Shown here: one piece after another, positions 33,151-41,399 of the stretch
Numbering within the stretch: position 1 is the stretch's first letter
How the letters are laid out: each line of letters opens with the position of its first letter
NCBI GenBank assembly: GCA_910584265.1
Contig: CAJTZE010000002.1
Location: 6,697-70,696 of the forward strand
DNA length: 64,000 nt
Source: an uncultured Dorea sp.
GTDB lineage: Bacteria; Bacillota; Clostridia; Lachnospirales; Lachnospiraceae
Reading direction: 5' to 3'
Made by a program: the position numbers and the translations under genes
The notes under the pieces: model-generated
What the model was told of the DNA's origin: nothing
Databases searched by the model: none
Seen by the model: the letters and a program-made list of their open reading frames with translations, nothing else

Positions 33151-33176
33151 TAACAGTTCAACTGGAGTAACTGTTA
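33151..33176. promoter_or_regulatory. Inverted repeat between the kinase and HIT genes
   Basis: TAACAGTT (33151-33158) and AACTGTTA (33169-33176) form a perfect 8-base dyad in the divergent intergenic region, just before a TATAGTATA segment that may be the HIT-gene -10. Confidence 0.4.
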
Positions 33177-33221
33177 TGGGAGCATTATAGTATATTTTGT
33201 ATCAGAAAGAGGGTAATAGAT

Positions 33222-33638
33222 ATGAAAAAGGACGATTGTATTTTCTGTAAGATTGCAAATGGGGAGATTCCATCGGCAACATTGTATGAAGATGAGAGGT
33301 TCCGGGTGATTTTGGATCTTGGACCGGCATCAAAGGGGCATGCGCTGATTCTGCCGAAGGAGCATTATCCGAATTTGTATGAACTGCCGGATGAGCTGGC
33401 GGAAAAGGTAATCCTTCTGGCAAAGAAGATGATTGTGAAGATGACAAAGGCTCTGGACTGCGACGGATTTAATGTGGTGCAGAATAACGGGGCTCCTGCA
33501 GGGCAGACTGTATTTCACTTTCATATGCATCTGATTCCGAGATATGAGAACGATGATGCAGGGTTTGGATGGAATACCGGCGAATTAAGCGAGGCTGATA
33601 AAGAAGATATTCTGGCCAAGATGAGAGAGATTGATTAG
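33222..33638 (+). CDS. HIT family nucleotide-binding protein
   Basis: A 138-residue HIT protein with CIFCKIANGEIPSATLYEDE at the start and the catalytic histidine triad HFHMHLIPR (HxHxHxx). Members hydrolyse nucleoside phosphoramidates or adenylated compounds. The two N-terminal cysteines with later histidines suggest structural zinc. AAGAGGG precedes the ATG; it is probably co-transcribed with the sigma factor 38 bases downstream. Confidence 0.92.
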   Translation: MKKDDCIFCKIANGEIPSATLYEDERFRVILDLGPASKGHALILPKEHYPNLYELPDELAEKVILLAKKMIVKMTKALDCDGFNVVQNNGAPAGQTVFHFHMHLIPRYENDDAGFGWNTGELSEADKEDILAKMREID

Positions 33639-33676
33639 AGCAAAGGCAAAATCTATAGTAAAAAAGGAAAATAATT

Positions 33677-34231
33677 GTGGAAATGGAGTCCGGAAGAAGA
33701 GAAGACTTCGATGCTGTATACAGAGAATATCGGCATTTGATATTTCAGACAGCGCTTGTGAATATCCATAATCCAAATGATGCAGAAGATATTGCGCAGG
33801 AAGCGTTCATCAGATATTACGTCCACAGTGCGCACAGCGAGGTGGAAAACCCCAAGAGCTGGCTGATGGTCACTGCGAGGAATCTGGCATATAATTACGT
33901 GAAGCATACAAGGTATGAAAGACTTTTACACGAAGATGAGAATATAGAGACCATGCTTAAACATGCACCTGATTTGGAAGACGTTTTCTTTGAAAACATG
34001 TGGAGGATGGAAGTGCTGGAATATACAGACAGAGTTCTTAAAGCAGTAAAAGATAAAAACAAGAGATGGTATGATGTGTTGATTTATGCGTACTGCATGG
34101 AGATGCCGAGACGGGATATTGCAGAATGTATGGGTATATCCGTGGAAGCATTGTCGAGTATGTTACAGAGAGCGAAGAATTGGATAAAAGAAAATTATAG
34201 AGACGAATTTGACCACATTGCCAGAACATAG
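33677..34231 (+). CDS. RNA polymerase sigma factor, sigma-70/ECF-like
   Basis: A 184-residue protein with sigma region 2 (FDAVYREYRHLIFQTALV, then DAEDIAQEAFIRYYV and SWLMVTARNLAYNYVKH) and region 4 (YAYCMEMPRRDIAECMGISVEALSSMLQRAKNWI). There are no regions 1 or 3, as in ECF factors. No anti-sigma gene is directly linked; the membrane protein at 35439, beyond the oppositely oriented murG, is a possible partner. Start GTG 33677 follows AAGGAAA; ATG 33683 is an alternative. A strong terminator follows directly. Confidence 0.85.
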   Translation: MEMESGRREDFDAVYREYRHLIFQTALVNIHNPNDAEDIAQEAFIRYYVHSAHSEVENPKSWLMVTARNLAYNYVKHTRYERLLHEDENIETMLKHAPDLEDVFFENMWRMEVLEYTDRVLKAVKDKNKRWYDVLIYAYCMEMPRRDIAECMGISVEALSSMLQRAKNWIKENYRDEFDHIART

Positions 34232-34260
34232 AAAAAGGTGTCAGATTGACACCTTTTTAT
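34232..34260. terminator. Bidirectional terminator between the sigma factor and murG
   Basis: AAAAAGGTGTC and GACACCTTTTT form a perfect 11-base-pair stem with a 5-base loop, starting at the last base before the stop-codon end. Confidence 0.88.
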
Positions 34261-34295
34261 ACTAGACATGAGGGTCTGCCTGCATAATACTATTC

Positions 34296-35363
34296 TTATG
34301 AATGTACGGCGGACTCGATTAAATCAATGATTGTGTCAATGGAGTCCTGTTGGTTTGAATCCATCATGGCTGACACATATTGTGCCCGGTTCTTGTAGAG
34401 ACTGCGGACAGCGGATAGAAGCCCGGCGTCCGTGATCTGTTCTTCTTCAAGAACTGCACTAAAGCCCTGGCGTTCAAATGAGCGGGCATTCAACAGCTGG
34501 TCGCCGCGGCTTGCGTTTGCAGACAGCGGAATCAGAAGACTCGGCTTATGCAGAGCCAGAAGCTCGCAGATCGCATTAGCACCTGCCCGGGAAATCACAA
34601 TGTCAGACAGGGCGAACAGATCTTTTAGTTCATCCTTAATATATTCATATTGTACGTAGCCGTTCAGATTATTCAGGGAGGGGTCAAGCTTGCCTCTGCC
34701 GCATAAATGGACTACGTGAAAATCCTTCAGAAGTGACGGAAGGATTCTGCGGACAGCTTCGTTGACGGCTGCGGCGCCAAGGCTTCCGCCAATGATTAGA
34801 ATTACCGGCTTATGGTCATCAAGACCGGTAAAATTACGGGCATTCAGTTTGTCGCCGGATAGCAGCTCCTGCCGGATGGGCGACCCGGTGAGTACAGCCT
34901 TATCTGCAGGAAGAAGTTTCACGGTTTCCGGAAAGTTGCAGCATACCTTGCTGGCAGAAGGGATGGATATCTTATTTGCAAGACCGGGGGTCATATCCGA
35001 TTCATGGATAATCACCGGCACCCTGCATTTCTTTCCAGCGAGAACAACTGGAACGGATACAAACCCGCCCTTGGAGAAGATGACATTCGGCCTGAGCAGC
35101 TTGATCAGCTTGCGGGCTTCGCCAAAGCCCTTCACAACACGGAAGGGGTCTGTGAAGTTCTGCAGACTGAAATATCTCCTTAGTTTGCCGGAAGAAATTC
35201 CGTGATAAGGAATGCCGAATTGTTCAATCAGTTCCTTTTCGATTCCGTTATAAGAACCGATATAGTGGATATCGTATTCTAGTTCTTTGAGACGCGGCAG
35301 TAAAGCGATATTCGGGGTTACATGCCCTGCAGTGCCGCCGCCGGTTAAGATGATACGTTTCAT
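34296..35363 (-). CDS. murG: UDP-N-acetylglucosamine transferase MurG
   Basis: Transfers GlcNAc from UDP-GlcNAc to lipid I, giving lipid II at the inner face of the membrane. The 355-residue GT-B protein has the N-terminal loop TGGGTAGHVTPNIAL, SKGGFVSVP, ILIIGGSLGA and the acceptor motif SRAGANAICELLALHKPSLLIPL. GGAGG upstream selects the ATG at 35363. Unusually it stands alone, away from a division and cell-wall cluster; Clostridia often carry more than one murG, so this may be a second copy. Confidence 0.93.
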   Translation of the reverse strand: MKRIILTGGGTAGHVTPNIALLPRLKELEYDIHYIGSYNGIEKELIEQFGIPYHGISSGKLRRYFSLQNFTDPFRVVKGFGEARKLIKLLRPNVIFSKGGFVSVPVVLAGKKCRVPVIIHESDMTPGLANKISIPSASKVCCNFPETVKLLPADKAVLTGSPIRQELLSGDKLNARNFTGLDDHKPVILIIGGSLGAAAVNEAVRRILPSLLKDFHVVHLCGRGKLDPSLNNLNGYVQYEYIKDELKDLFALSDIVISRAGANAICELLALHKPSLLIPLSANASRGDQLLNARSFERQGFSAVLEEEQITDAGLLSAVRSLYKNRAQYVSAMMDSNQQDSIDTIIDLIESAVHS

Positions 35364-35438
35364 AGTGCGCCTCCAATCCATCGTCATAGAATAATTGTAA
35401 ACGAGGGGAGAGCGCTGGTCAAGTGAAAAGAGGAAGAT

Positions 35439-36371
35439 ATGAGAGACCAATTTGATAATTATGAAAAGAGAATAAGGGAAAAGCTGGACCGGGAAGCGGA
35501 GGAGATCGAGCGCAGGATAAAAGAGGATCCACAGGCGGCAGAGGCCAGAGCAGACGAGGAACTGGATAGGAAGGTCTATGCCGGAGTGGAGGCTTATGAG
35601 AATGCCGCCGCCAAGAAGAATGGTTCCGGCGCGGAGGAGCTGGCCTGTGCAGAAGAGCTGGACGATGCGGTTCTGGCAGGTCTTCCCGAGAAAGACCGGG
35701 AAGCACTGCGCCTTGGGCGGGAATTGCAGAGACGCCTCAGAGAAGAAGAGAACGGAAGAGGGACCGGAAAAAAGGCAGGAAAGCTTGCCGGAATGTGGAA
35801 ACGCATTGCAGTGGCTGTGGTGGTGCTGGTATTAGCGGGCGGAGCCGGAGTGCATAGTATCGGTGGGCCGAATCGTATTGTGGAGATTATGGAGTTGGCA
35901 ATTAGTGGGAAAAAAATATCACAAGGGAATAGTTCTGCAGATGATGTAAAATTGTCAACAGAGGATAAAGAAATGGAGGCATACCAACAGATTAAAAATG
36001 AACTGGGAATAGATCCGGTAAGACCGCTTGAACTGCCAGACGGAGCAAAATTTAAATCCTGTGAGGTGGATTCGGAAATCCGATTAGCACAATTAATGTA
36101 CCTTTTTGGAGACAGGAATCTTTCTTATCTAATTACTGATTCTTATACAGAAGAATTATGGAGCATAGGGATTGGAGACGAAGCTTTAGATGAATACCCC
36201 TATGCAAAAGGGAGATTAAATGCGGAAATTACAGAATATGAGTTGCCGGAAAGTAAGGGAAAAAAATATGTTGCGAAATTTGAGTATAATGGAATCTATT
36301 ATCAATTAATAGGGACGATGGAATGGGCTGATTTTGAAGAAATTTTAAAAAATTTGCGCTTTCCTGTTTAA
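35439..36371 (+). CDS. Single-pass membrane protein with DUF4367-like C-terminus
   Basis: A 310-residue protein: a charged coiled-coil cytoplasmic part (about residues 1-120, REKLDREAEEIERRIKE), one membrane segment (about 124-145, IAVAVVVLVLAGGAGVHS) and an extracellular part ending in YNGIYYQLIGTMEWADFEEILKNL, which looks like a DUF4367 tail. This layout resembles anti-sigma or signal-transducing membrane proteins. Base composition changes inside the gene: from about 35,890 onward it is clearly more A/T-rich. AGAGGAAG precedes the ATG. Function unknown. Confidence 0.72.
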   Translation: MRDQFDNYEKRIREKLDREAEEIERRIKEDPQAAEARADEELDRKVYAGVEAYENAAAKKNGSGAEELACAEELDDAVLAGLPEKDREALRLGRELQRRLREEENGRGTGKKAGKLAGMWKRIAVAVVVLVLAGGAGVHSIGGPNRIVEIMELAISGKKISQGNSSADDVKLSTEDKEMEAYQQIKNELGIDPVRPLELPDGAKFKSCEVDSEIRLAQLMYLFGDRNLSYLITDSYTEELWSIGIGDEALDEYPYAKGRLNAEITEYELPESKGKKYVAKFEYNGIYYQLIGTMEWADFEEILKNLRFPV

Positions 36372-36425
36372 AAAGCGATGGTTTTTGTAAGTTCAGTTGT
36401 CTATATATATGAGGAGGGGGAAATT

Positions 36426-36920
36426 ATGGGGAATGCGATGAGGAAACGGGTAGTGTCTGGTATCTGTGCTCTGGTGCTGATGTTCGGTTTCATGATGAGT
36501 ACGGGGTTGGATACGAAAGCGTCCGATGACCGGCCGGTGTTGGATGGCTCCTATCTGACCGACGAGACTGAGTCCACTGGGACAGATATTAAGATTACGC
36601 GGGGAGAGCATCTTCAGTACGGCTATTCTAAGATAAGAAAAGTAGGCCCTGGTGTTATCTATGTAGGCGGCACTACGATTGGAGAGCATACCTGTAAGTC
36701 CATACAGGTTTCTGTAATTGTACAGCGCGCCAAGTGGGAAGACGAGGAATGGGAGACTGTCGCAACCTTTCACAAGGAGAATACCAATGCTGATCTGGTG
36801 AGCATCACGGAGAAGCTGGAGGTAGAAGGTGATTGGTATTATCGTATAAAGTGCATCCATTCAGCAGACGGGGACGTGACTTACTCTCTTACGAATGGCC
36901 TGTATGTGGAGGAGCCCTGA
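36426..36920 (+). CDS. Small secreted protein, DUF6147-like
   Basis: A 164-residue precursor with a signal peptide (VVSGICALVLMFGFMMSTGLDTKA, residues 9-32) and a compact beta-rich domain with EHLQYGYSKIRKVGPGVIYVGGTT and VTYSLTNGLYVEEP, a pattern I associate with DUF6147 proteins of Lachnospiraceae. GAGGAGGGGG upstream selects the ATG at 36426. It may be co-transcribed with the membrane protein 54 bases upstream. Function unknown. Confidence 0.72.
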   Translation: MGNAMRKRVVSGICALVLMFGFMMSTGLDTKASDDRPVLDGSYLTDETESTGTDIKITRGEHLQYGYSKIRKVGPGVIYVGGTTIGEHTCKSIQVSVIVQRAKWEDEEWETVATFHKENTNADLVSITEKLEVEGDWYYRIKCIHSADGDVTYSLTNGLYVEEP

Positions 36921-37178
36921 TGGTACCACCCCGCCCGTGGAAGATTGCAATTCCTTATAATTTCCCGAAGTGCTAATGACAAAAGGGGCAGTGGTTTACG
37001 AATTAAAGAAAAAAAGAGCCCTCAAGCCGGCTCGGGCAGTTTTGAGTCCGCTTCGGGACTCTGATTCTATAAGTAACGAAGCCGCTGCTTACAGCATGTT
37101 TCTCAGAAAAAGAGTTGGAGGTGCGGTAATCCAGAAATTAATATTCCGAAGGGATTAGAGAACACGATGACCGTACAC
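36921..37178. other. Gene-free region with hairpins
   Basis: No convincing gene is present. A short frame at 36970-37158 has no ribosome binding site and runs through hairpin-forming sequence: GAGCC/GGCTC near 37016-37032 and GAGTCC/GGACTC near 37043-37060. It may hold a structured RNA or degraded sequence. Confidence 0.35.
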
Positions 37179-37220
37179 ACAGAAAAAAGAGACTGCTTTT
37201 GTAGAGTCTCTTTTTTCTGT
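37179..37220. terminator. Bidirectional terminator
   Basis: A perfect 16-base-pair stem (37179-37194 with 37205-37220) with A-rich and T-rich tracts on its two sides; it ends the TSCPD gene on the minus strand and any plus-strand transcript from upstream. Confidence 0.88.
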
Positions 37221-37250
37221 GGAACGATCATGCTGCGATCAAGCATAGTG

Positions 37251-37493
37251 TTACTCAGCCATTGCGGCTCTCAGTGCTTTTGCGAGCTGATCAGGACAGG
37301 ATGTGGATTTGAAGCCGCAGCGGATGCCCTCCAGTCTGGAAATAGCCTCCTCAGCTTTCATGCCCTGCACCAGAGAGGCAACGCCCTGTGTGTTGCCGGA
37401 ACAGCCGCCCACAAATTCTACAGATTTGATAACGTCGCCATCTAATTCTAACTGGATCGCCTGTGAACAGGTTCCCTGTGTCTTATATACCAT
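37251..37493 (-). CDS. TSCPD domain protein (TIGR03905 type)
   Basis: An 80-residue protein with conserved cysteines in GTCSQAIQLELDG and GGCSGNTQGV and the naming motif FKSTSCPDQLAKAL at its C-terminus. The same domain occurs at the C-terminus of some ribonucleotide reductases and as small stand-alone proteins in anaerobes; its function is unknown. GGAGG upstream selects the ATG at 37493. Confidence 0.88.
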   Translation of the reverse strand: MVYKTQGTCSQAIQLELDGDVIKSVEFVGGCSGNTQGVASLVQGMKAEEAISRLEGIRCGFKSTSCPDQLAKALRAAMAE

Positions 37494-37722
37494 GATAGTA
37501 TCCTCCTTTGTTGATTTACAGGAATTATAACAAAAAGAAGAAGAAAATACCAGAGGCATCGGCTGCGGATTTGAAGTTGAATAAATACAAAGCGAATGTC
37601 TATATTTAATTTATAATATATGGTATACTTCTACAGGATAAAATTGATAGATATGAGCTGGATCGGCAGTATGAAGATGAGACCCGGAAAAGATATTTTA
37701 TAGAAGAGAGGTGCAGGCTGAT

Positions 37723-37773
37723 ATGTATTTATCCAAGATTCATATTGAGAATATAAGGAGGAAAAACAGATGA
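37723..37773 (+). CDS. Possible 16-residue leader peptide or ATPase gene remnant
   Basis: A short frame starting ATG 37723 encodes MYLSKIHIENIRRKNR and ends in a TGA that overlaps the mtnN start (ATGA). GAGAGGTG lies about 10 bases upstream. The first 11 residues look like the N-terminal strand of OLD/RecF/SMC-type ATPases. It may be a coupled leader, a truncated gene or chance. Confidence 0.3.
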   Translation: MYLSKIHIENIRRKNR

Positions 37774-38462
37774 TTGGAATTATTGGAGCTATGGATGAAG
37801 AGGTCACAGCTTTGAAGGAAGCAATGGACGTCAGGGAAACGGTGGAGCGGGCAGGCATGAATTTTGTGAAGGGAACGCTCGGCAGTAAAGAGGTTACGGT
37901 GGTGCGCAGCGGCATCGGGAAGGTGAATGCGGGAATCTGCGCGCAGATTCTGGTGTCGGAGTTCCAGGCGGAGGTGCTGATCAATACGGGCATTGCCGGA
38001 TCGCTGGATGCACGGATTGATATCGGAGATATGGTAATTTCTACGGATGCACTTTACCATGATATGGATGCAACGGCATTCGGATATCCGTTGGGAGAGG
38101 TGCCGAGGATGGACCTTCTTGCATTTCCGGCAGATGAGAGGCTGGTGAAGCAGGCTGTGGAGGCGAATGCGGAGGCGAATCCGGATATTCATACTTTTAC
38201 CGGAAGAGTGGTGAGCGGCGACCAGTTTGTAGCGTCAGATGAAGTGAAGGAGAAGATTTTAAAGAACTTTGGAGGTCTGTGCACGGAGATGGAAGGCGCG
38301 GCGATCGCCCATGCGGCTTATCTGAACAAAGTTTCGTGTGTCATTATTCGTGCTATTTCGGATAAGGCGGACGGAAGTGCTTCGGAGGATTATCCGGCCT
38401 TCGAGAAGAAGGCAATCGAGCACAGCGTAAGGCTTGTGAAGACTCTGGCGGCAAGAATTTAA
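37770..38462 (+). CDS. mtnN: 5'-methylthioadenosine/S-adenosylhomocysteine nucleosidase
   Basis: Hydrolyses methylthioadenosine and S-adenosylhomocysteine to adenine plus the thioribose, for methionine salvage and the activated methyl cycle. The 230-residue protein shows IIGAMDEEVTALK at the start, INTGIAGSLDA, VSGDQFVAS, the substrate-binding EMEGAAIAH and the general acid region RAISDKADGSA. AAGGAGG precedes the ATG. No luxS or methionine genes are adjacent. Confidence 0.96.
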   Translation: MIGIIGAMDEEVTALKEAMDVRETVERAGMNFVKGTLGSKEVTVVRSGIGKVNAGICAQILVSEFQAEVLINTGIAGSLDARIDIGDMVISTDALYHDMDATAFGYPLGEVPRMDLLAFPADERLVKQAVEANAEANPDIHTFTGRVVSGDQFVASDEVKEKILKNFGGLCTEMEGAAIAHAAYLNKVSCVIIRAISDKADGSASEDYPAFEKKAIEHSVRLVKTLAARI

Positions 38463-38583
38463 TCAGAGAGGTTTTGCGGATTTTAGCGACAGCTTCTGAC
38501 AGCGGCGCAGGGATTCGCCAGAGAATGGCATATTTCGGAAATCCTGACGCGAAATATGGAAAACGGTTTTACTCCCCTCTTTT

Positions 38584-38609
38584 TCTGATTCGGTTATAAT
38601 CGAATCAGA
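38584..38609. promoter_or_regulatory. Dyad around a TATAAT box
   Basis: TCTGATTCG (38584-38592) and CGAATCAGA (38601-38609) are perfect 9-base inverted repeats flanking GTTATAAT. No good -35 is seen and no T-tract follows, so a repressor or activator site over a -10 box is the best reading. Confidence 0.5.
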
Positions 38610-38625
38610 GAAGGAGGGTAAGATT

Positions 38626-39798
38626 ATGTTGGAAGTAAATATGGACAGGCGTTTTCTGCTTGTCCTGATAGGTGTCTTTGCGGTTATCGGAGTAATCAGC
38701 AAGTTCGTGGTAAGTATTTCGCTCAAGAGTCTTACAAAGGCGGCGGGGAATATGGGTAAGAGCTCCCATTCCCTGATGAGGCTGGTGCGGGCGAAGTATG
38801 AGCATACCTGTATGGTCAGCGACAGGGTACAGAATGTGGAGGTATTTGTAGAGAAATACATATATGAATACAGGATTTTGAGGATCCGTCTCCACAGCTG
38901 GCGAAGGCTGGAGCGCGCATCCGCGTGGGGATGCCTGATGGCGGGCCTTGTTGGAGCAGGGATCGAGTATGCATTTATGGGGATGACGGATTTTGTGCTG
39001 CAGAGCGCCGGAGGAGGCGCGGCGATCGGGATTCTGCTGTTTTTGATGCGGGCGGCTCTGGACGAGGAGTACTGTCTGAATGTTATCCGCACCTATATGG
39101 TGGATTATCTGGATAATTTCTGCGCACATAAATTTGAGAAAAACAGGGAACTGAATAACCCGGAAAGGCCGAGACCCAGAGAGGAGGTTCCGGCTCCGGC
39201 AGAGACACCGGAGATTCTGCCGCCGGTTATGCCGGAGCCCTATCAGCAGCCACAGCCGTACCGTGCGCCGGAGGCAGGGACAGCTCCTGAGGGGCTCCGT
39301 ATGGCGGAGCGCAGGGAATATGCCCTGGACAGCCGGGGAGAGCGTGCGATTGATAACCGTGCGGGGAAACGGAACGAGGCCGGAGAGGAAATTGACGGCC
39401 GGACAGAGGGACGGACGGATGTGGTACAGGGACCCGACGAACTCAGGGACCATGAACTGGAGGACAGGGTAGAGAGAATTTCCGAGAAACTGATGGAAAA
39501 TATTGTGGAGACGGCAGTAGCAGATACAAAGTGGGCGGAGGCTGGCAGGAAGGATGCGAAGCCTGCGGAGACGAAGGGAAAGAAAACTGCCCGAGGAAGA
39601 AAGAAAGAGCAGCTGATCGCGGAACGTCTGGCAGAGAAAGCAGTGGAGAGAAGCGTAGAGGCGACCGCGGAGCGGGCGGCAGAAAAACTTGCGGCGGATG
39701 CAGATGAGAAGCAGGCGGAACAGAATGGAGACAAGCCGATGGGCGCTCTTTCCAAAGAAGTTCTCATCCGGGAAATTCTGGAGGAGTTTTTAGCTTGA
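38626..39798 (+). CDS. Membrane protein with long charged C-terminal tail
   Basis: A 390-residue protein with an N-terminal membrane segment (about residues 10-29), two more hydrophobic segments around 100-145 (WGCLMAGLVGAGIEYAF, AAIGILLFLMRAAL) and a cytoplasmic or extracytoplasmic tail of about 230 residues that is first proline-rich (PPVMPEPYQQPQPY) and then a strongly charged coiled coil (AERLAEKAVERSVEATAERAAEKLA). AAGGAGGG precedes the ATG. I do not recognise the family. A dyad over its -10 region suggests regulation. Confidence 0.75.
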   Translation: MLEVNMDRRFLLVLIGVFAVIGVISKFVVSISLKSLTKAAGNMGKSSHSLMRLVRAKYEHTCMVSDRVQNVEVFVEKYIYEYRILRIRLHSWRRLERASAWGCLMAGLVGAGIEYAFMGMTDFVLQSAGGGAAIGILLFLMRAALDEEYCLNVIRTYMVDYLDNFCAHKFEKNRELNNPERPRPREEVPAPAETPEILPPVMPEPYQQPQPYRAPEAGTAPEGLRMAERREYALDSRGERAIDNRAGKRNEAGEEIDGRTEGRTDVVQGPDELRDHELEDRVERISEKLMENIVETAVADTKWAEAGRKDAKPAETKGKKTARGRKKEQLIAERLAEKAVERSVEATAERAAEKLAADADEKQAEQNGDKPMGALSKEVLIREILEEFLA

Positions 39799-39874
39799 TA
39801 AAACCTCTGTGAACTGGTAAGATATAAATAGAACAATATAACAATTTAAAAGGATTTGAAAATCATAAAACAGC

Positions 39875-41293
39875 ATGAATGGATTATATGACCGGTTAAC
39901 AGAATACAGCGCCTCCGATTATTACGGATTTCATATGCCGGGGCACAAGAGACGTGGACCGGCGGGGATATCGCTTCCTTATGAGATTGATATTACAGAG
40001 ATTGAGGGATTTGATGACCTGCATCATGCAGACGGAATTTTGAAAGACGCGCAGCAGCTGGCGGCGAAGGTGTACGGTGCACAAGAGACCAGGTATCTGG
40101 TGAATGGAAGCACGGCAGGAATCTTAAGTGCGGTTCTTGGAAGCACGAAGAAGGGGAACCGGATACTTGTCTCAAGACACTGCCACAAGTCAGTCTATCA
40201 TGCCGTATGCTTGAATGATCTCAGGCCGGTGTATCTGTATCCAGAGTTTAATACCAGTCTTCATATGAATATGGATATATCTGTAAGCGCAGTGAGAACT
40301 GCGCTTATGGAGTGTCCGGACATCCGGGCGGTTGTGATCGTATCGCCTTCCTATGACGGAGTGATTTCCGATATAGAGGGAATTGCCGGAGCGGTTCATG
40401 AGCGGGGGATTCCGCTGATCGTGGACGAGGCGCATGGAGCGCATTTGGGATTCCATCCGTATTTTGAGGCAAATGCTCTGGCGAAGGGAGCGGATGTTGT
40501 GATCCACAGCGTTCATAAGACGCTGCCGTCGCTGACTCAGACGGCGCTTCTGCATGTACAGGGAGAGCTTGCAGACCGGAGAAGGATATTCCGGTATCTG
40601 GACATGCTGCAGTCCTCCAGCCCGTCCTATATTCTGATGGCGGGCATCGACAAGTGCGTGCATATGCTTGACGAGCAGGGAGCGGAGCTGTTTGAGCCTT
40701 ATGTGCAGAGGCTTGCGGAGTTAAGAGAGAGTCTTGGAAGGCTGAAATGTTTGAGGCTGCTTGAGACAGAGCGGTATGACCGGTCGAAGGTGGTTATTTC
40801 CGTAAATGGACTGGGGATTACCGGAAGGGAGCTGTATCGGATGCTCCTTGAGCGGTATCATCTGCAGATGGAGATGGCGGCAGGAACCTATGTGGTTGCG
40901 ATGACATCTGTTAACGACAGCAGAGAGGGATTTGAACGCCTGCGGAATGCGCTGTTCGAAATTGATGCAGAGCTGCAGGATAAGAAGCGGGAGCCGGACG
41001 GGGATCTGGCGGGAATTCCGGTCAATGAACAGGTTATGGCCTGTTCGGAAGCCCTTGGGATCAGTGATGAGCCTGCGGGCACAGAGCTGCTTGGCTGGCG
41101 GGATGCGGCAGGAAGGATTTCAGCAGAATATGCGTATCTGTATCCGCCGGGAAGTCCGCTGATCGTACCGGGAGAGAGGATATCGCCGGAAACGGCAGGG
41201 CTTCTGGAACATTACCGGATGGCAGGATTTTCTATAGAAGGTCTGGAGACAGCCGGAAGGATCAGGGTGCTTAGGAAGGATGCCTGCGGATAG
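39875..41293 (+). CDS. Orn/Lys/Arg decarboxylase family (YaaO-like)
   Basis: A 472-residue fold-type I PLP enzyme of the basic amino acid decarboxylase family, making polyamines or diamines. FHMPGHKRRGP is the family's N-terminal motif, VDEAHGAHLGFHP carries the cofactor-binding aspartate and histidine, and the PLP lysine is in SVHKTLPSLTQTALLH. The short form lacks the N-terminal wing domain of inducible enterobacterial enzymes. Substrate cannot be read from sequence. In Bacillus yaaO is in the same neighbourhood as holB and ricT, as here. Confidence 0.9.
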   Translation: MNGLYDRLTEYSASDYYGFHMPGHKRRGPAGISLPYEIDITEIEGFDDLHHADGILKDAQQLAAKVYGAQETRYLVNGSTAGILSAVLGSTKKGNRILVSRHCHKSVYHAVCLNDLRPVYLYPEFNTSLHMNMDISVSAVRTALMECPDIRAVVIVSPSYDGVISDIEGIAGAVHERGIPLIVDEAHGAHLGFHPYFEANALAKGADVVIHSVHKTLPSLTQTALLHVQGELADRRRIFRYLDMLQSSSPSYILMAGIDKCVHMLDEQGAELFEPYVQRLAELRESLGRLKCLRLLETERYDRSKVVISVNGLGITGRELYRMLLERYHLQMEMAAGTYVVAMTSVNDSREGFERLRNALFEIDAELQDKKREPDGDLAGIPVNEQVMACSEALGISDEPAGTELLGWRDAAGRISAEYAYLYPPGSPLIVPGERISPETAGLLEHYRMAGFSIEGLETAGRIRVLRKDACG

Positions 41294-41399
41294 GGAGATT
41301 GAAGGCGCGCAGGACATATGGGCACATCCGGGAATGGATAAGAGATACGAGAAACGGATATGGAAACATATCTTAAGAGGATAACAGAGGAGATATACA

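Noticed and set aside
36970..37158. 62-codon frame downstream of the DUF6147-like gene
   Set aside because: No ribosome binding site, basic low-complexity product and overlap with strong hairpins; looks non-coding.
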